DNA from: Fidelibacterota bacterium
GTDB lineage: Bacteria; Fidelibacterota; Marinisomatia; SCGC-AAA003-L08; TS1B11
Assembly: GCA_004124875.1 (NCBI GenBank)
Contig: SCKJ01000005.1
Span: 248,001 to 312,000, forward strand
Reading direction: 5' to 3'
DNA length: 64,000 bases
The notes under the pieces were generated by a model. It searched no databases and was not told the DNA's origin. It worked only from the letters and a program-made list of their open reading frames with translations. Shown piece by piece: positions 1-8,637 of this stretch. The position numbers were made by a program, and so were the translations under genes. The first letter of the stretch is position 1, and each line of letters begins with the position of its first letter.

Positions 1-1575
1 GACGAAACCCACCTGGTCGATGCCGTCAGCGGATCGTGCATGATGCTGACCCGCGAGGCGCTGCGGCAGGTCGGCTCCATGGACGAAAACCTGTTTTTGG
101 GCGGCGACGATCTCGATTACTGCTACCGGCTGCACAAGGCCGGTTTCGCCGTCGCGTACCATCCGGCGACGCAGATCATCCACTACAAAGGGGAGACCCG
201 CCGGGCCGCGCCCTACTATAACCTGCGGCTGCACTTCGAGGCCATGGCCATATTCGCCGACAAGCACCGCGAAATGACCGGGGGGCCGATCAGCCGGGCC
301 GTCATCCGTCTGGGCATCATGCTGGCGGCGCTGCTGAGTTATGTGCGTACCTACCTGGCAACCATCGCATCCTTCATCATCGACGTGCTGGTCATCGGCG
401 CGGCGTTCTTCACCATGATTGCCTTGAGATTCCTTCCCGACCCGGCCTTCCGGACCAGCCAAATGCTGCTGAAGTACGCTCCAGTGGTGGCGGTCTATGC
501 CCTGTTGTGGGTCGGCATTGGCGGCCTGATGCAGATTTACGGCCGTTATGTGCTCAACTACAGCCGTGCGCTCATCGCTTCCGTCATCGGATTTTTTGTT
601 ATTGCCACCGGCACATATATCTATCAGGAAATCGCTTATTCACGCATCGTCCTGGTGTCTGCTTCGGCCGTGGTGGGACTGTTGCTGCCGGGGTGGCGGC
701 TGTTGGTCCACATTCGGCAGGCGTCACACAAGATGGGGGACAGCTACCGCACGCAGAGGCCCTCGGTTTTCTCGCGCAGGGCCATCGTGCTGGGCGCTGG
801 GGACGAGGGCCAGCGCATTGCCGCGCTGCTGCTCAGGCGGCCCGACATCGGCATCGATCTCCTGGGCTTTGTGGATGACAACCCCCCTGCGCATATTGAC
901 GCCGGAATGCCGCCGGTGTTGGGCACCGTTACCCAGATAAATGACCTTTACAATATTCACCGTTTCCAGGAGGTCATTGTGGCGCAGGGGAGTTTTGCCA
1001 CACACGAAATCATGGCGGTGCTGGAGCGGACCCGCCACCTGCGGCTCCTGTTCAGGATGGTGCCCCATGAGGATGAAGTGATGTTGGGCAAGGCGAACAT
1101 TGAGTTTATTGGCTCACTCCCCTTTGTCAATGTCGAGGCCACCCTGTACCACCGCTTCCACCTCTTTTCCAAGCGCGCGTTCGACCTGCTGGCATCAGGC
1201 CTGGCCATCGTGGCGCTGCTGCCTGTGTGGCCATTCTTGATGGCCTTCTACGGCCTGCAGAAACAGCGCATCTGGACAGTGGGCGGGGATCAAACCGATG
1301 TCTGGCTGCTGCGCAACGGCGGCGATAGCGTGCGGAGGCTGCCCCTGCTCTGGGCCATATTCAGAGGCCGGCTCAGTTTTGTCGGGGGTGAAGTCATTCC
1401 GGCAGAGCAGTCCGACCCGGAGCTGCTGTTCAAACCGGGCATGACCGGCCTGACGCAGCTGCGCCGCTATTCCTCAATGGATGGGGTATCGAGGAGCTAC
1501 CAGCACTACTACCTGCAGCACCAGTCGCTTACCTTCGATCTGGAAGTCATCCTGAAAACCCTGCTGCGGATATAA
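1..1575 (+). CDS. Glycosyltransferase family 2 fused to polyprenyl glycosylphosphotransferase-like protein (5' partial)
   Basis: The frame is open from base 1, so the gene starts upstream of the window; the ATG at 40 is internal. Nucleotides 1-300 encode the end of a GT2 domain (SGSCMMLTREAL, then GGDDLDYCYRLHKAG, the usual ED-like acceptor region). A block of hydrophobic segments follows (about 300-710), then a Rossmann-like CoA-binding/CapD-type region starting VLGAGDEGQRIA (about 780-1060). The C-terminus (1150-1575) resembles a bacterial sugar transferase: KRAFDLLASG membrane anchor, WAIFRGRLSFVGGE and PGMTGLTQLR. In active PglC/WbaP-type enzymes the catalytic Asp-Glu pair lies just before this LPQLWNVLKG-like motif; here those positions are Arg-Arg (1333-1338), and the usual basic KFR(T/S)M segment is missing. 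It probably acts in surface polysaccharide assembly at the inner membrane, but the phosphotransferase half looks degenerate. Confidence 0.8.
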   Translation, partial: DETHLVDAVSGSCMMLTREALRQVGSMDENLFLGGDDLDYCYRLHKAGFAVAYHPATQIIHYKGETRRAAPYYNLRLHFEAMAIFADKHREMTGGPISRAVIRLGIMLAALLSYVRTYLATIASFIIDVLVIGAAFFTMIALRFLPDPAFRTSQMLLKYAPVVAVYALLWVGIGGLMQIYGRYVLNYSRALIASVIGFFVIATGTYIYQEIAYSRIVLVSASAVVGLLLPGWRLLVHIRQASHKMGDSYRTQRPSVFSRRAIVLGAGDEGQRIAALLLRRPDIGIDLLGFVDDNPPAHIDAGMPPVLGTVTQINDLYNIHRFQEVIVAQGSFATHEIMAVLERTRHLRLLFRMVPHEDEVMLGKANIEFIGSLPFVNVEATLYHRFHLFSKRAFDLLASGLAIVALLPVWPFLMAFYGLQKQRIWTVGGDQTDVWLLRNGGDSVRRLPLLWAIFRGRLSFVGGEVIPAEQSDPELLFKPGMTGLTQLRRYSSMDGVSRSYQHYYLQHQSLTFDLEVILKTLLRI

Positions 1576-1627
1576 CCGATAGATGCTGGCACTCCCTGTT
1601 AATAATTGATAACCTCCACCTGGAATC

Positions 1628-2584
1628 ATGACCAAATATATACTTGAATTTGAGAAACCACTGCGTGACCTCGAAAAGCAGATTGAGGCGAAGAAACTGT
1701 CCGCCCTTGAACGGGGGCAGGACAGGTCCAGGGAAATCGCCGCGCTCGAGAAAAAGCTCGAGGCAGCCTCGGTCGATTTCTACAAACATCTCAGCCGCTG
1801 GCAGCGGGTGCAGATGGCCCGCCACCCTGAGCGGCCTTACACTCTGGACTATATCGACCGCATCACCTCCTCATGGCTGGAGTTGCACGGCGACCGGCAC
1901 TTTGCCGACGACCCTGCCATTGTCGGTGGATTGGCCACGATTGACGAGACGCGCCTTATGCTGATTGGTCAACAGAAAGGCCGTGGCACTCGCGACAACC
2001 TGAAGCGGCGTTTCGGCATGCCCAATCCCGAAGGCTACCGCAAAGCCCTCCGGCTGATGAAGTTGGCGGCGAAGTTCAACATCCCGGTGGTCACCTTTAT
2101 CGACACCCAGGGCGCCTATCCCGGCATTGGAGCCGAGGAACGCGGCCAGGCCGAGGCCATTGCCCAAAACTTGATGGCCATGTCGATGCTGCCCGTGCCC
2201 ATTGTATCGCTGGTGATTGGAGAGGGAGCCTCGGGCGGCGCTCTGGGTATCGGCCTGTGCGACAGGATGCTGATGCTGGAAAACACCTGGTTCTCAGTGA
2301 TATCGCCCGAAGGCAGCGCCTCGATCCTCTACCGCGACGCCGGCATGGCGAAGGAGGCGGCCGACGCCATGAAAGTGGCCCCCAACGATCTGGTCGAAAT
2401 GGGGCTGTGTGACCGCATCCTTGCCGAACCAGCGGGGGGCGCGCACCGGGATGCCGATGCCACGGCAGCTACGGTGAAGGCGGCCATTTTGGAGACCCTG
2501 GCCGAGCTGAGCTCCTTACCTGTGGAGGAACTGATTAAGGCGCGCATGAAACGCTACGAGACCGTTGGGCAGTGGACCGAATAG
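1628..2584 (+). CDS. accA: Acetyl-CoA carboxylase carboxyltransferase subunit alpha
   Basis: The 318-residue product matches AccA in length (about 319 in E. coli) and architecture: a charged N-terminal helix (LRDLEKQIEAKK), the YTLDYI...F..LHGDRHFADDPAIVGG region, then the crotonase-like carboxyltransferase core with QKGRGT, FIDTQGAYPGIGAEERGQ and IGEGASGGALGIG (about residues 198-210). AccA with AccD transfers carboxyl from carboxybiotin to acetyl-CoA, giving malonyl-CoA for fatty acid synthesis in the cytoplasm. No accD, accB or accC is in the window. It follows the glycosyltransferase by 52 bp and its 3' end overlaps the thioesterase start by 13 bp, suggesting an operon. The ribosome-binding site is weak. 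Confidence 0.96.
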   Translation: MTKYILEFEKPLRDLEKQIEAKKLSALERGQDRSREIAALEKKLEAASVDFYKHLSRWQRVQMARHPERPYTLDYIDRITSSWLELHGDRHFADDPAIVGGLATIDETRLMLIGQQKGRGTRDNLKRRFGMPNPEGYRKALRLMKLAAKFNIPVVTFIDTQGAYPGIGAEERGQAEAIAQNLMAMSMLPVPIVSLVIGEGASGGALGIGLCDRMLMLENTWFSVISPEGSASILYRDAGMAKEAADAMKVAPNDLVEMGLCDRILAEPAGGAHRDADATAATVKAAILETLAELSSLPVEELIKARMKRYETVGQWTE

Positions 2585-3021
2585 GCTTGACCCACCGGCA
2601 TTATGTGCGCGTTATCTACGCCCAAACCGATCGCATGAATGCCGTATACTACACCCGCTACTACGAATATTTCGAGTCGGCCCGCAGCGCGCTGCTGCGC
2701 TCGGTAGGGGTACCCTATGCGGACATGGAATCGGCCGGTTATCTGCTGCCGGTGGTGGAGAGCCACTGCCGCTATCACCGCGCCGCAACCTTTGAAGATA
2801 TTCTGATCATCGAAACGTTCATCGGGGAGCTGCCCAAGGTCAAGCTGCGGCTGGACTACACCGTGCTCAGGGCCGGGGAGACCGATCCCATTGCTACGGG
2901 CTACACCGTGCATTCGTTCGTGGATGCAAAGTTTAAACCGGTGCGGGCTCCGCGGCAGTTCATCGATGCGTTGCGCAGCCATGCGGGGGAGACTATCGAT
3001 GAGGAGCCGCCGCCGTTATGA
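2572..3021 (+). CDS. Acyl-CoA thioesterase, 4HBT/YbgC-like hotdog fold
   Basis: The 149-residue protein carries the 4HBT signature: RVIYAQTDRMNAVYYTRYYEYFESAR corresponds to the family's R..Y.DTD..GvvYhanYl.yfE.aR, with the conserved Asp at about residue 18. The ...LLPVVESHCRYHRAATFED region also fits. Such hotdog enzymes hydrolyse acyl-CoA or acyl-ACP thioesters. The start is either GTG at 2572, inside the end of accA, or TTG at 2587; both give translational coupling to accA, consistent with a lipid-metabolism role. The substrate cannot be told from sequence. The gene ends just before an AT-richer stretch carrying the DUF3800 gene. Confidence 0.87.
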   Translation: MDRIGLTHRHYVRVIYAQTDRMNAVYYTRYYEYFESARSALLRSVGVPYADMESAGYLLPVVESHCRYHRAATFEDILIIETFIGELPKVKLRLDYTVLRAGETDPIATGYTVHSFVDAKFKPVRAPRQFIDALRSHAGETIDEEPPPL

Positions 3022-3073
3022 GCACTATTGATCATGTTGCAGAAAAACCGGGATAGACTGAATTGGAGCATTT

Positions 3074-3081
3074 AAAGGAGG
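3074..3081 (+). promoter_or_regulatory. Strong Shine-Dalgarno positioned for an ATA start codon
   Basis: AAAGGAGG lies 7 nt before ATA at 3089, but 25 nt before the first in-frame ATG (3107). The ATA-initiated extension adds six codons giving a residue run WLLF directly before MDESG, which is how DUF3800 proteins normally begin. The spacing therefore favours initiation at the non-standard ATA. Confidence 0.5.
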
Positions 3082-3088
3082 CGGACCT

Positions 3089-3973
3089 ATAACCTGGTTA
3101 CTTTTCATGGACGAGAGCGGGCACGACCACAAACAGATGCCCTACGAAGTGAGGGGTGGCATTGCGTTGCACGCAAGTAAACTGTGGTCTTTTGTTACGG
3201 AACTTCGCCGGTTGGAGCGAGACTGTTATGGGACCATGCTCTCCGAGTTTAAGAAAGAGATCAAGGGTTCAAATTTGCTTGACAAAGATCGTTTTAAGTG
3301 GGCTAGTCAGGAAGATTCATTCGATGACCATACGAGGCAAAGTCTTTGCCGTAAGTTTTTTACCAAGGGTTTAGAGAAGAAAAATAGTCATTTCTCAGAA
3401 CGCTCCGCCTATGGCCAAGCATCTTTGTTGATGGCAAAGGGTGTTTTTTCTGCGCTCAATCATAACGATGCCGTGCTTTTCGCCTCAGCCATTCCCAAAG
3501 GTGTCAAGAAACCTAAGGACTTTGAGCTCGAAGAATACCTGCGAAAGGATCATGTATTCCTTTTCGAACGATTTTACTACTTCCTTGATATAAAAAAGGA
3601 CCATGGACTGATTGTAATGGATGAAGTTGAAAAGTCCTATGATCGAAAGTTTACAAAGCGGATAGAGAACTATTTTGTGAAAACGGTCTCTGGCCGTGCT
3701 CGCTCGCGATGGATAATACCAACTCCGCTATTCGTTGCATCAGACATGGCATATCCAGTTCAAGTAGCAGATCTCTGTATTTACTGCATCAACTGGGCAT
3801 TCAGGTTGCCGGGGATGGGTATGGATGCCGATATGAGGGGCGAGATAAAGGAATTGTTTGGCTCTTATTTAAATGATCTTCAATTCAAAGGGCAAGTAGT
3901 CCGTGATGGTCAAAGCTATGACACCTATGGGATAGTATATGTACCTGACCCATATACAGGTAGAAACGGGTAA
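3089..3973 (+). CDS. DUF3800 domain protein (RNase H-like fold), possible ATA start
   Basis: The N-terminal FMDESG motif, an internal acidic patch (VMDEVEK, about residue 177 from ATA) and a C-terminal SDMAYPVQVADLCIY segment are the conserved blocks of DUF3800, a family with a predicted RNase H-like metal-dependent fold. Members are frequent on mobile DNA and near defence genes; their biochemical role is not established. From the first ATG (3107) the product is 288 aa; from ATA at 3089, which has an excellent ribosome-binding site, it is 294 aa and has the family's usual start. The gene and its flanks (about 3022-4133) are visibly AT-richer than accA and the carboxylase gene on either side, suggesting an insertion. 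The 160 bp downstream (3974-4133) hold no convincing gene. Confidence 0.8.
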   Translation: MTWLLFMDESGHDHKQMPYEVRGGIALHASKLWSFVTELRRLERDCYGTMLSEFKKEIKGSNLLDKDRFKWASQEDSFDDHTRQSLCRKFFTKGLEKKNSHFSERSAYGQASLLMAKGVFSALNHNDAVLFASAIPKGVKKPKDFELEEYLRKDHVFLFERFYYFLDIKKDHGLIVMDEVEKSYDRKFTKRIENYFVKTVSGRARSRWIIPTPLFVASDMAYPVQVADLCIYCINWAFRLPGMGMDADMRGEIKELFGSYLNDLQFKGQVVRDGQSYDTYGIVYVPDPYTGRNG

Positions 3974-4133
3974 GAAAAAAAAGGAGGCAATGCCGTCAAA
4001 GCCACCAGCGTATAGCGCGAGCAACTCTTAGGCCGAGCCTCCAGCTGATGTTATCGGCAATAATTCATGAAAGTCAAGTTACAAAATCATGATAGATAAT
4101 TTAATTGAATGCACAAATGAATAAGGTTTCTTT

Positions 4134-5780
4134 ATGACGGCTATCGGTTCACCGGAGAGCAGCTGGCCACGGCGCAAGGGCGACCCCTCGCTGGAGCCTT
4201 ACAAGCAGCTCATCCACACCTACCGCAATTTGCAGGACAGTCTGCGCCTGGGCGGGGGTGAAAAAGGCATTGCCCGGCAGCACCAGAAGGGGCGGCTCAC
4301 GGCCAGGGAACGCGTCGACCTGCTGAAGGACAAAGGCACTGATTTCATGGAGCTGGGCCTGTTCGCAGCATGGGGCATGTACGAGGATGTGGGCACCCCA
4401 GCGTCTGCCGGGATGATTACCGGTGTGGTGGTCATACAGGGCCACGATTGCGTGGTGGTGGCCAACGATGCCACCGTCAAGGCGGGGGCCTACTTTGAAA
4501 TCACTCTGAAGAAGAATCTCAGGGCGCAGCAGATCGCGCTGGAAAACCGGCTGCCCATCATCTACCTCGTCGATTCAGCCGGTGTGTTTCTCCCGTTGCA
4601 GGACCAGGTCTTTCCCGATGAAGCCCATTTCGGCCGCATCTTTTACAACAATGCCCGTCTGTCCGCTCTCGGCATACCCCAGATTGCCGCCGTCATGGGG
4701 CCGTGTGTGGCCGGGGGCGCCTATCTGCCGGTCATGTGCGACAAGTACATCATTGTCGAAGGGGCCAACATGTTCTTAGCCGGTCCGGCGCTGGTTAAGG
4801 CGGCCATCGGACAGGAGGTAGACGCCGAAACCCTGGGGGGCGCCACCACCCATTCCGCCATTTCCGGCACCGCCGACTACCACGAAAAAAACGATAAAGC
4901 GGCCTTGAAGCGGGTGCGCAAAATCATGGAGACCATGAACATTTCCCGCGAACGGGCCTTTGTCCGCAAAGGGGTGAAAAAGCCGCGTTTTCCGGCGGCC
5001 GATATTCCGGCCCTTTGCTATCCGCCGGAGAGCACCGCCTTTAATATCCTGGAATTGCTGGCCCGTCTGCTCGATGATAGCGAGTTCGATGAGTATAAGG
5101 CCGAGTATGGGCAGTCGCTGGTGTGCGGCACCGGGCGGCTGGGAGGCTACGCCGTAGGGGTGGTGGCCAATCAGAAAATCACGACCCGATCAGCCAAGGG
5201 TGAGATGCAGATGGGTGGGGTGATCTACTCGGAGGCGGCCGACAAGGCGGCGCGGTTTGTGATGAACTGCAATCAGGACCGCATCCCCATCATCTTCATC
5301 CACGACGTGAACGGCTTTATGGTGGGCCGTGACGCCGAGTGGGGCGGCATCGCCAAGGATGGCGCCAAACTGGTCAACGCTGTGGCCAACTCTATCGTCC
5401 CCAAATTAACCCTGGTGATTGGCGGCAGCTACGGCGCAGGGAACTACGCCATGAGCGGACGCGCTTACTCGCCGCGCTTCATGTTTGCCTGGCCCACCGC
5501 CAAAATCGCCGTGATGGGGGGCGCCACTGCGGCCAATACGCTGGCGGAGATTCGGCTGGCGAAGATGGACCATCCGACAGAGGCCGACCGGGAGGCAATT
5601 ATCCAGGAGGTGACGGCGCTCTACGAGACGCAGTCTGATCCTCGTTACGCGGCGGCGCGCTTGTGGGTGGACGAGATTATCTTCCCTGAAAACAGCCGGG
5701 AGACCCTCATTCGCTGCCTGGAGTTGTGCGACCACCAGACATTAATGCCCGCGCCTGCCTTTGGCGTGCTGCAGGTCTAG
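4134..5780 (+). CDS. Acyl-CoA carboxylase carboxyltransferase (beta) subunit, MccB/AtuC-like
   Basis: The 548-residue protein has the two crotonase-like carboxyltransferase halves of biotin-dependent acyl-CoA carboxylases. Recognisable blocks are KGRLTARERVDLL, VVANDATVKAGAYF, YLVDSAGVFLPLQ, HFGRIFYNNARLS, GPCVAGGAYLPVM (about residues 189-201), GGATTHS and, in the C-terminal half, GSYGAGNYAMSGRAYSPRF and AVMGGATAA. VFPDEAHFGRIFYN is closest to 3-methylcrotonyl-CoA and geranyl-CoA carboxylases rather than propionyl-CoA carboxylase. It would carboxylate a branched or unsaturated acyl-CoA using a biotin-carrying alpha subunit not found here. The neighbouring AtuA-like genes support catabolism of leucine- or terpene-type intermediates. 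Exact substrate unknown. Confidence 0.9.
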   Translation: MTAIGSPESSWPRRKGDPSLEPYKQLIHTYRNLQDSLRLGGGEKGIARQHQKGRLTARERVDLLKDKGTDFMELGLFAAWGMYEDVGTPASAGMITGVVVIQGHDCVVVANDATVKAGAYFEITLKKNLRAQQIALENRLPIIYLVDSAGVFLPLQDQVFPDEAHFGRIFYNNARLSALGIPQIAAVMGPCVAGGAYLPVMCDKYIIVEGANMFLAGPALVKAAIGQEVDAETLGGATTHSAISGTADYHEKNDKAALKRVRKIMETMNISRERAFVRKGVKKPRFPAADIPALCYPPESTAFNILELLARLLDDSEFDEYKAEYGQSLVCGTGRLGGYAVGVVANQKITTRSAKGEMQMGGVIYSEAADKAARFVMNCNQDRIPIIFIHDVNGFMVGRDAEWGGIAKDGAKLVNAVANSIVPKLTLVIGGSYGAGNYAMSGRAYSPRFMFAWPTAKIAVMGGATAANTLAEIRLAKMDHPTEADREAIIQEVTALYETQSDPRYAAARLWVDEIIFPENSRETLIRCLELCDHQTLMPAPAFGVLQV

Positions 5781-5867
5781 GGCCGGTTGCCAGCCGGTGA
5801 AAACCGTGTGCCTGCAGAGCGCTAAACTGCCGTTGACGGGTAGCGCAGAGAGGGCCGGGAGGAGCAG

Positions 5868-7226
5868 ATGAAAACGACCGTCAGGATCGGCAACGCGCAG
5901 GGCTTTTGGGGCGACTCCGTTGACGCGCCGCTCAACATGGTCAACGGCGGGCCCCTCGACTACCTCACCCTGGACTATCTCGCCGAGGTGACCCTGTCCA
6001 TCATGCAGCATCAGCGGCAGCGCGACCCCGGCGCCGGCTACGCCCGTGACTTTCCTGAAATGCTGCGGCAGGTGCTGCCGGTGGCCCGCGAAAAGGGGAT
6101 TAGAATTGTGACCAATGCGGCTGGCGTCAATGCGCCGGCCTGCCTGGTAGCGTGCCGCAAGGTCATCGGCGAACTTGGCCTGAGTGGCATCAAAATCGGC
6201 ATCGTATCGGGTGATGATCTGATGGACCGGCTGGATGAAGTGCTCTCAGGCGGCGCTCATCTGGCCCATATGGAAAACGGCGCGTCCCTGGAGACCGTGC
6301 GTGATAAAGTGCTGTCGGCCAACGTCTATCTGGACAGTTTCGGCATGGCGCGCGCCCTCGATGAAGGGGCCGATATCGTGCTCACCGGCCGCACCACCGA
6401 TCCCGGCTTGACCCTGGCGCCGTTGATCCATGAATTCGGCTGGAAAAAAGACGATTGGGACCTGCTGGCGGCGGGCACCGTGGCCGGGCATATTCTGGAG
6501 TGCGGCGCGCAGTCCACCGGCGGCAATTTTACCCGCTGGCAGGAGGTGCAGGACTTTGAAAATATCGGCTACCCCATTGCGGAGGTCACCCCCGACGGCG
6601 GCATCACCATTACCAAGCACGACGGCACCGGCGGTATGGTCACCGTCGACACGGTGTCCGAGCAACTGCTGTACGAGCTGGGGCAGCCGGACCGCTACAT
6701 CACCCCCGACGTGGTGGCCGATTTCACCACCATTGCGCTGGCGCAGGCGGGGCGCGACAGGGTCAGTGTCAGTGGCATCAAAGGCCGGCCGGCCACCGAT
6801 ACCTTCAAAGTGTCGGTAAACTACAGCAAAGGGTGGAAGGCGACGGGGCAGCTGACCGTGTCCGGTCCGCATGCCGAAGCGAAAGCCGCCAAGGTCGCTG
6901 AAATTGTCTTTGGCCGGCTGGAGCAGGCGGGCTTCCGGTACGAGGAGACTTTCCATGAAATCATCGGTCAGGTGCGGGGTGCGCCAGCAGGGGCGGCGGC
7001 GACGGAGCGCGTCGATTCGCTGGTGCTGGTGCTGGGGGTCAAGGATGCCGACAAGGCCAAAGTGGACCGCTTCGGCAAGGAGTTGGCGCCGGTGATCACC
7101 AACGGTCCCCCCGGCATAACCGGCTTTGCCGGCGGCCGGCCCAAGGCGCGGGAGGTGGTGGCCTTCTGGCCGGCGCTCATCGATAAGGGGCTGGTGCAGT
7201 CGAGAGTAAGGGTGGAGGAGGTGTGA
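5868..7226 (+). CDS. AtuA-like protein (DUF1446, acyclic terpene utilisation family)
   Basis: The 452-residue protein fits the DUF1446/AtuA family: it starts VRIGNAQGFWGDSVDAP, has TNAAGVNAPACL, and later TGRTTDPGLTLAPLIHEFGW (about residues 172-192) and ECGAQSTGGNF. AtuA is encoded beside carboxylase and hydratase genes for citronellol/geraniol breakdown in Pseudomonas; its reaction is unproven. GGAGGAG precedes the ATG by a good distance. It follows the carboxyltransferase by 87 bp. In many relatives the ferredoxin-fold AtuA domain is fused to the C-terminus; here that domain is a separate gene at 8637, with three genes in between. Confidence 0.87.
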   Translation: MKTTVRIGNAQGFWGDSVDAPLNMVNGGPLDYLTLDYLAEVTLSIMQHQRQRDPGAGYARDFPEMLRQVLPVAREKGIRIVTNAAGVNAPACLVACRKVIGELGLSGIKIGIVSGDDLMDRLDEVLSGGAHLAHMENGASLETVRDKVLSANVYLDSFGMARALDEGADIVLTGRTTDPGLTLAPLIHEFGWKKDDWDLLAAGTVAGHILECGAQSTGGNFTRWQEVQDFENIGYPIAEVTPDGGITITKHDGTGGMVTVDTVSEQLLYELGQPDRYITPDVVADFTTIALAQAGRDRVSVSGIKGRPATDTFKVSVNYSKGWKATGQLTVSGPHAEAKAAKVAEIVFGRLEQAGFRYEETFHEIIGQVRGAPAGAAATERVDSLVLVLGVKDADKAKVDRFGKELAPVITNGPPGITGFAGGRPKAREVVAFWPALIDKGLVQSRVRVEEV

Positions 7227-7264
7227 ACCGGCCTCAAGGCAGGGACATCGGTGGGTAAGCTTCC

Positions 7265-7933
7265 ATGCTGAAAGCCTTGGGCCAGGAGCAACTCAAGTCG
7301 GTCTATGCGGGCGTGGCGGGCCGCTATGATGTGCAACACGGTTTGCTCACTTTGGGATCCGACCAACGTGGCCGAAAGTTGCTGGTTAAATTGACCCTTG
7401 CAGAAGGTGCCACCGTTCTGGATGCCGGGGCGGGGACCGGATCGACGGCTATGCTGGCTGCCCGGAGAGTCGGCATCAATGGACATATCGACCTTTTTGA
7501 CATGAGCGCCGATATGCTGGCGGTGGCGAAAAGCCGGGCCACCCGGGCAGGTCTGGTTGAACGGATGTCGTTCCATACCGGGGATCTGCTGCGCCTGCCG
7601 TTTGAAGATGGCACATTCGATGTCGCCCTATCCACCTTCAGCCTCTGCCCGGTGGTCAATCCGGCCGCCGGCGCGCTGGAACTGTACCGGGTGGTGAAAC
7701 CGGGCGGCAAACTCGGCATTGCCCATTCAGCCGAACCCCGCAGGCCGTGGCTGAAATGGCTGGCCGGCAAGGTTGAGCAGGCCGTTTGGCGTTTTCCTGC
7801 CCTGTCGCTCGGTTGCAGGGCCATAGAGGTGCAATCGACCTTGGCCGATACCGGGGCAGTGCCGTTATTTCGCAAATGGGTCGGCGTGCCGTTGTGGCCT
7901 TTTGAAATTATTGTCTTTTCTAGGCCGGCGTAA
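7265..7933 (+). CDS. Class I SAM-dependent methyltransferase (UbiE-like)
   Basis: The 222-residue protein has the class I methyltransferase motifs: VLDAGAGTGSTA (motif I, residues 50-61), DLFDMSADML (acidic end of strand 2), FHTGDLLRLPFEDGTFDVALS (motifs II/III) and VVKPGGKLGI (residues 143-152). The layout resembles UbiE/COQ5-type small-molecule methyltransferases, but the substrate cannot be inferred. It lies 38 bp after the AtuA-like gene on the same strand, so it may be co-transcribed, or it may be cargo that entered with the adjacent toxin-antitoxin pair. Confidence 0.85.
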   Translation: MLKALGQEQLKSVYAGVAGRYDVQHGLLTLGSDQRGRKLLVKLTLAEGATVLDAGAGTGSTAMLAARRVGINGHIDLFDMSADMLAVAKSRATRAGLVERMSFHTGDLLRLPFEDGTFDVALSTFSLCPVVNPAAGALELYRVVKPGGKLGIAHSAEPRRPWLKWLAGKVEQAVWRFPALSLGCRAIEVQSTLADTGAVPLFRKWVGVPLWPFEIIVFSRPA

Positions 7934-8032
7934 TGACGCAAAGGACGGTAGCCTGACTACAAGATCGCCCAAATAGAGCTTGCAATAGGTCATTATTAGG
8001 ACCATATTCAGGTCAACATCACAGGAGCAGCC

Positions 8033-8311
8033 ATGCGACCAAGCGAAAGTATCAGATCAATCAGCTACTTGAAAGCCCATACGGCTGAAATTATCCGAAC
8101 TGTCACTGAGACCCGGACGCCGTTGATTGTGACCCAAAATGGCGAGGCGAAGGTGGTGGTGCAGGATATCTACTCTTATGAACAGATGCAGGAAAGCCTG
8201 GCCATGCTCAAACTGCTGGCACAAAGCAGCCAAAGTATCCGTGATGGCGATGTGGTCCCGGCAGAAAAAGTATTCAGTGACTTAAAGAAACGCCTGAGAG
8301 CCCGGAAGTAG
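8033..8311 (+). CDS. Phd/YefM family antitoxin
   Basis: The 92-residue protein begins with the typical Phd/YefM DNA-binding fold (SISYLKAHTAEIIRTVTETRTPLIVTQNG, then EAKVVVQDIYSYEQM). The C-terminal half is charged and likely disordered until it wraps the toxin. An AGGAG ribosome-binding site precedes the ATG. The toxin starts 2 bp after its stop, the standard antitoxin-first order. Such proteins neutralise the toxin and repress their own promoter. The approximately 100 bp upstream (7934-8032) is the likely promoter/operator region. Confidence 0.9.
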   Translation: MRPSESIRSISYLKAHTAEIIRTVTETRTPLIVTQNGEAKVVVQDIYSYEQMQESLAMLKLLAQSSQSIRDGDVVPAEKVFSDLKKRLRARK

Positions 8312-8313
8312 CC

Positions 8314-8637
8314 GTGCCCGCGAATGTTCGCTTTGCCCGGCAGGCCGTAGAGGACTTGGATCAGATTGGAGAGCACCTGAGCTCCACTTTAGGCCCAAGA
8401 TTAGCGATCCAAACAGTTGAAAAAATCAAAAAACGTAGTAAGACTCTCAAGTCATTTCCTGACCGAGGCCACTTAACCCCGGAAATGGAACGCCTCGGAT
8501 TATTTGACTACCTGGAAATTCATGAAGGTCCCTATCGCATCATATATCAGATAATGGATGGTGGCGTCATTATCCATGCTATCCTTGATGGTCGACGAGA
8601 TGTCCATTCTGTTCTCCACGAAAGGCTGATCCGCTGA
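8314..8637 (+). CDS. RelE/ParE superfamily toxin
   Basis: The 107-residue protein has the RelE/ParE fold features: FARQAVEDLDQIGEHL at the N-terminus, RGHLTPEM in the middle, and the GPYRIIYQI strand (about residues 72-80) followed by VIIHAILDGRRD. Family members either cleave mRNA on the ribosome or inhibit gyrase; which applies here is not evident. It starts with GTG two bases after the antitoxin stop. Its TGA overlaps the ATG of the next gene (TGATG at 8635-8639), so a toxin gene is translationally joined to a metabolic gene. Confidence 0.9.
   Translation: MPANVRFARQAVEDLDQIGEHLSSTLGPRLAIQTVEKIKKRSKTLKSFPDRGHLTPEMERLGLFDYLEIHEGPYRIIYQIMDGGVIIHAILDGRRDVHSVLHERLIR

Noticed and set aside
3981-4031. 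AAGGAGG followed by a 13-codon frame (ATG 3990)
   Set aside because: The spacing is only 2 nt from GGAGG to ATG and the frame is very short.
6246-6956. 236-codon minus-strand frame
   Set aside because: It is antisense to the AtuA-like gene, which has clear family motifs; a GC-rich shadow.
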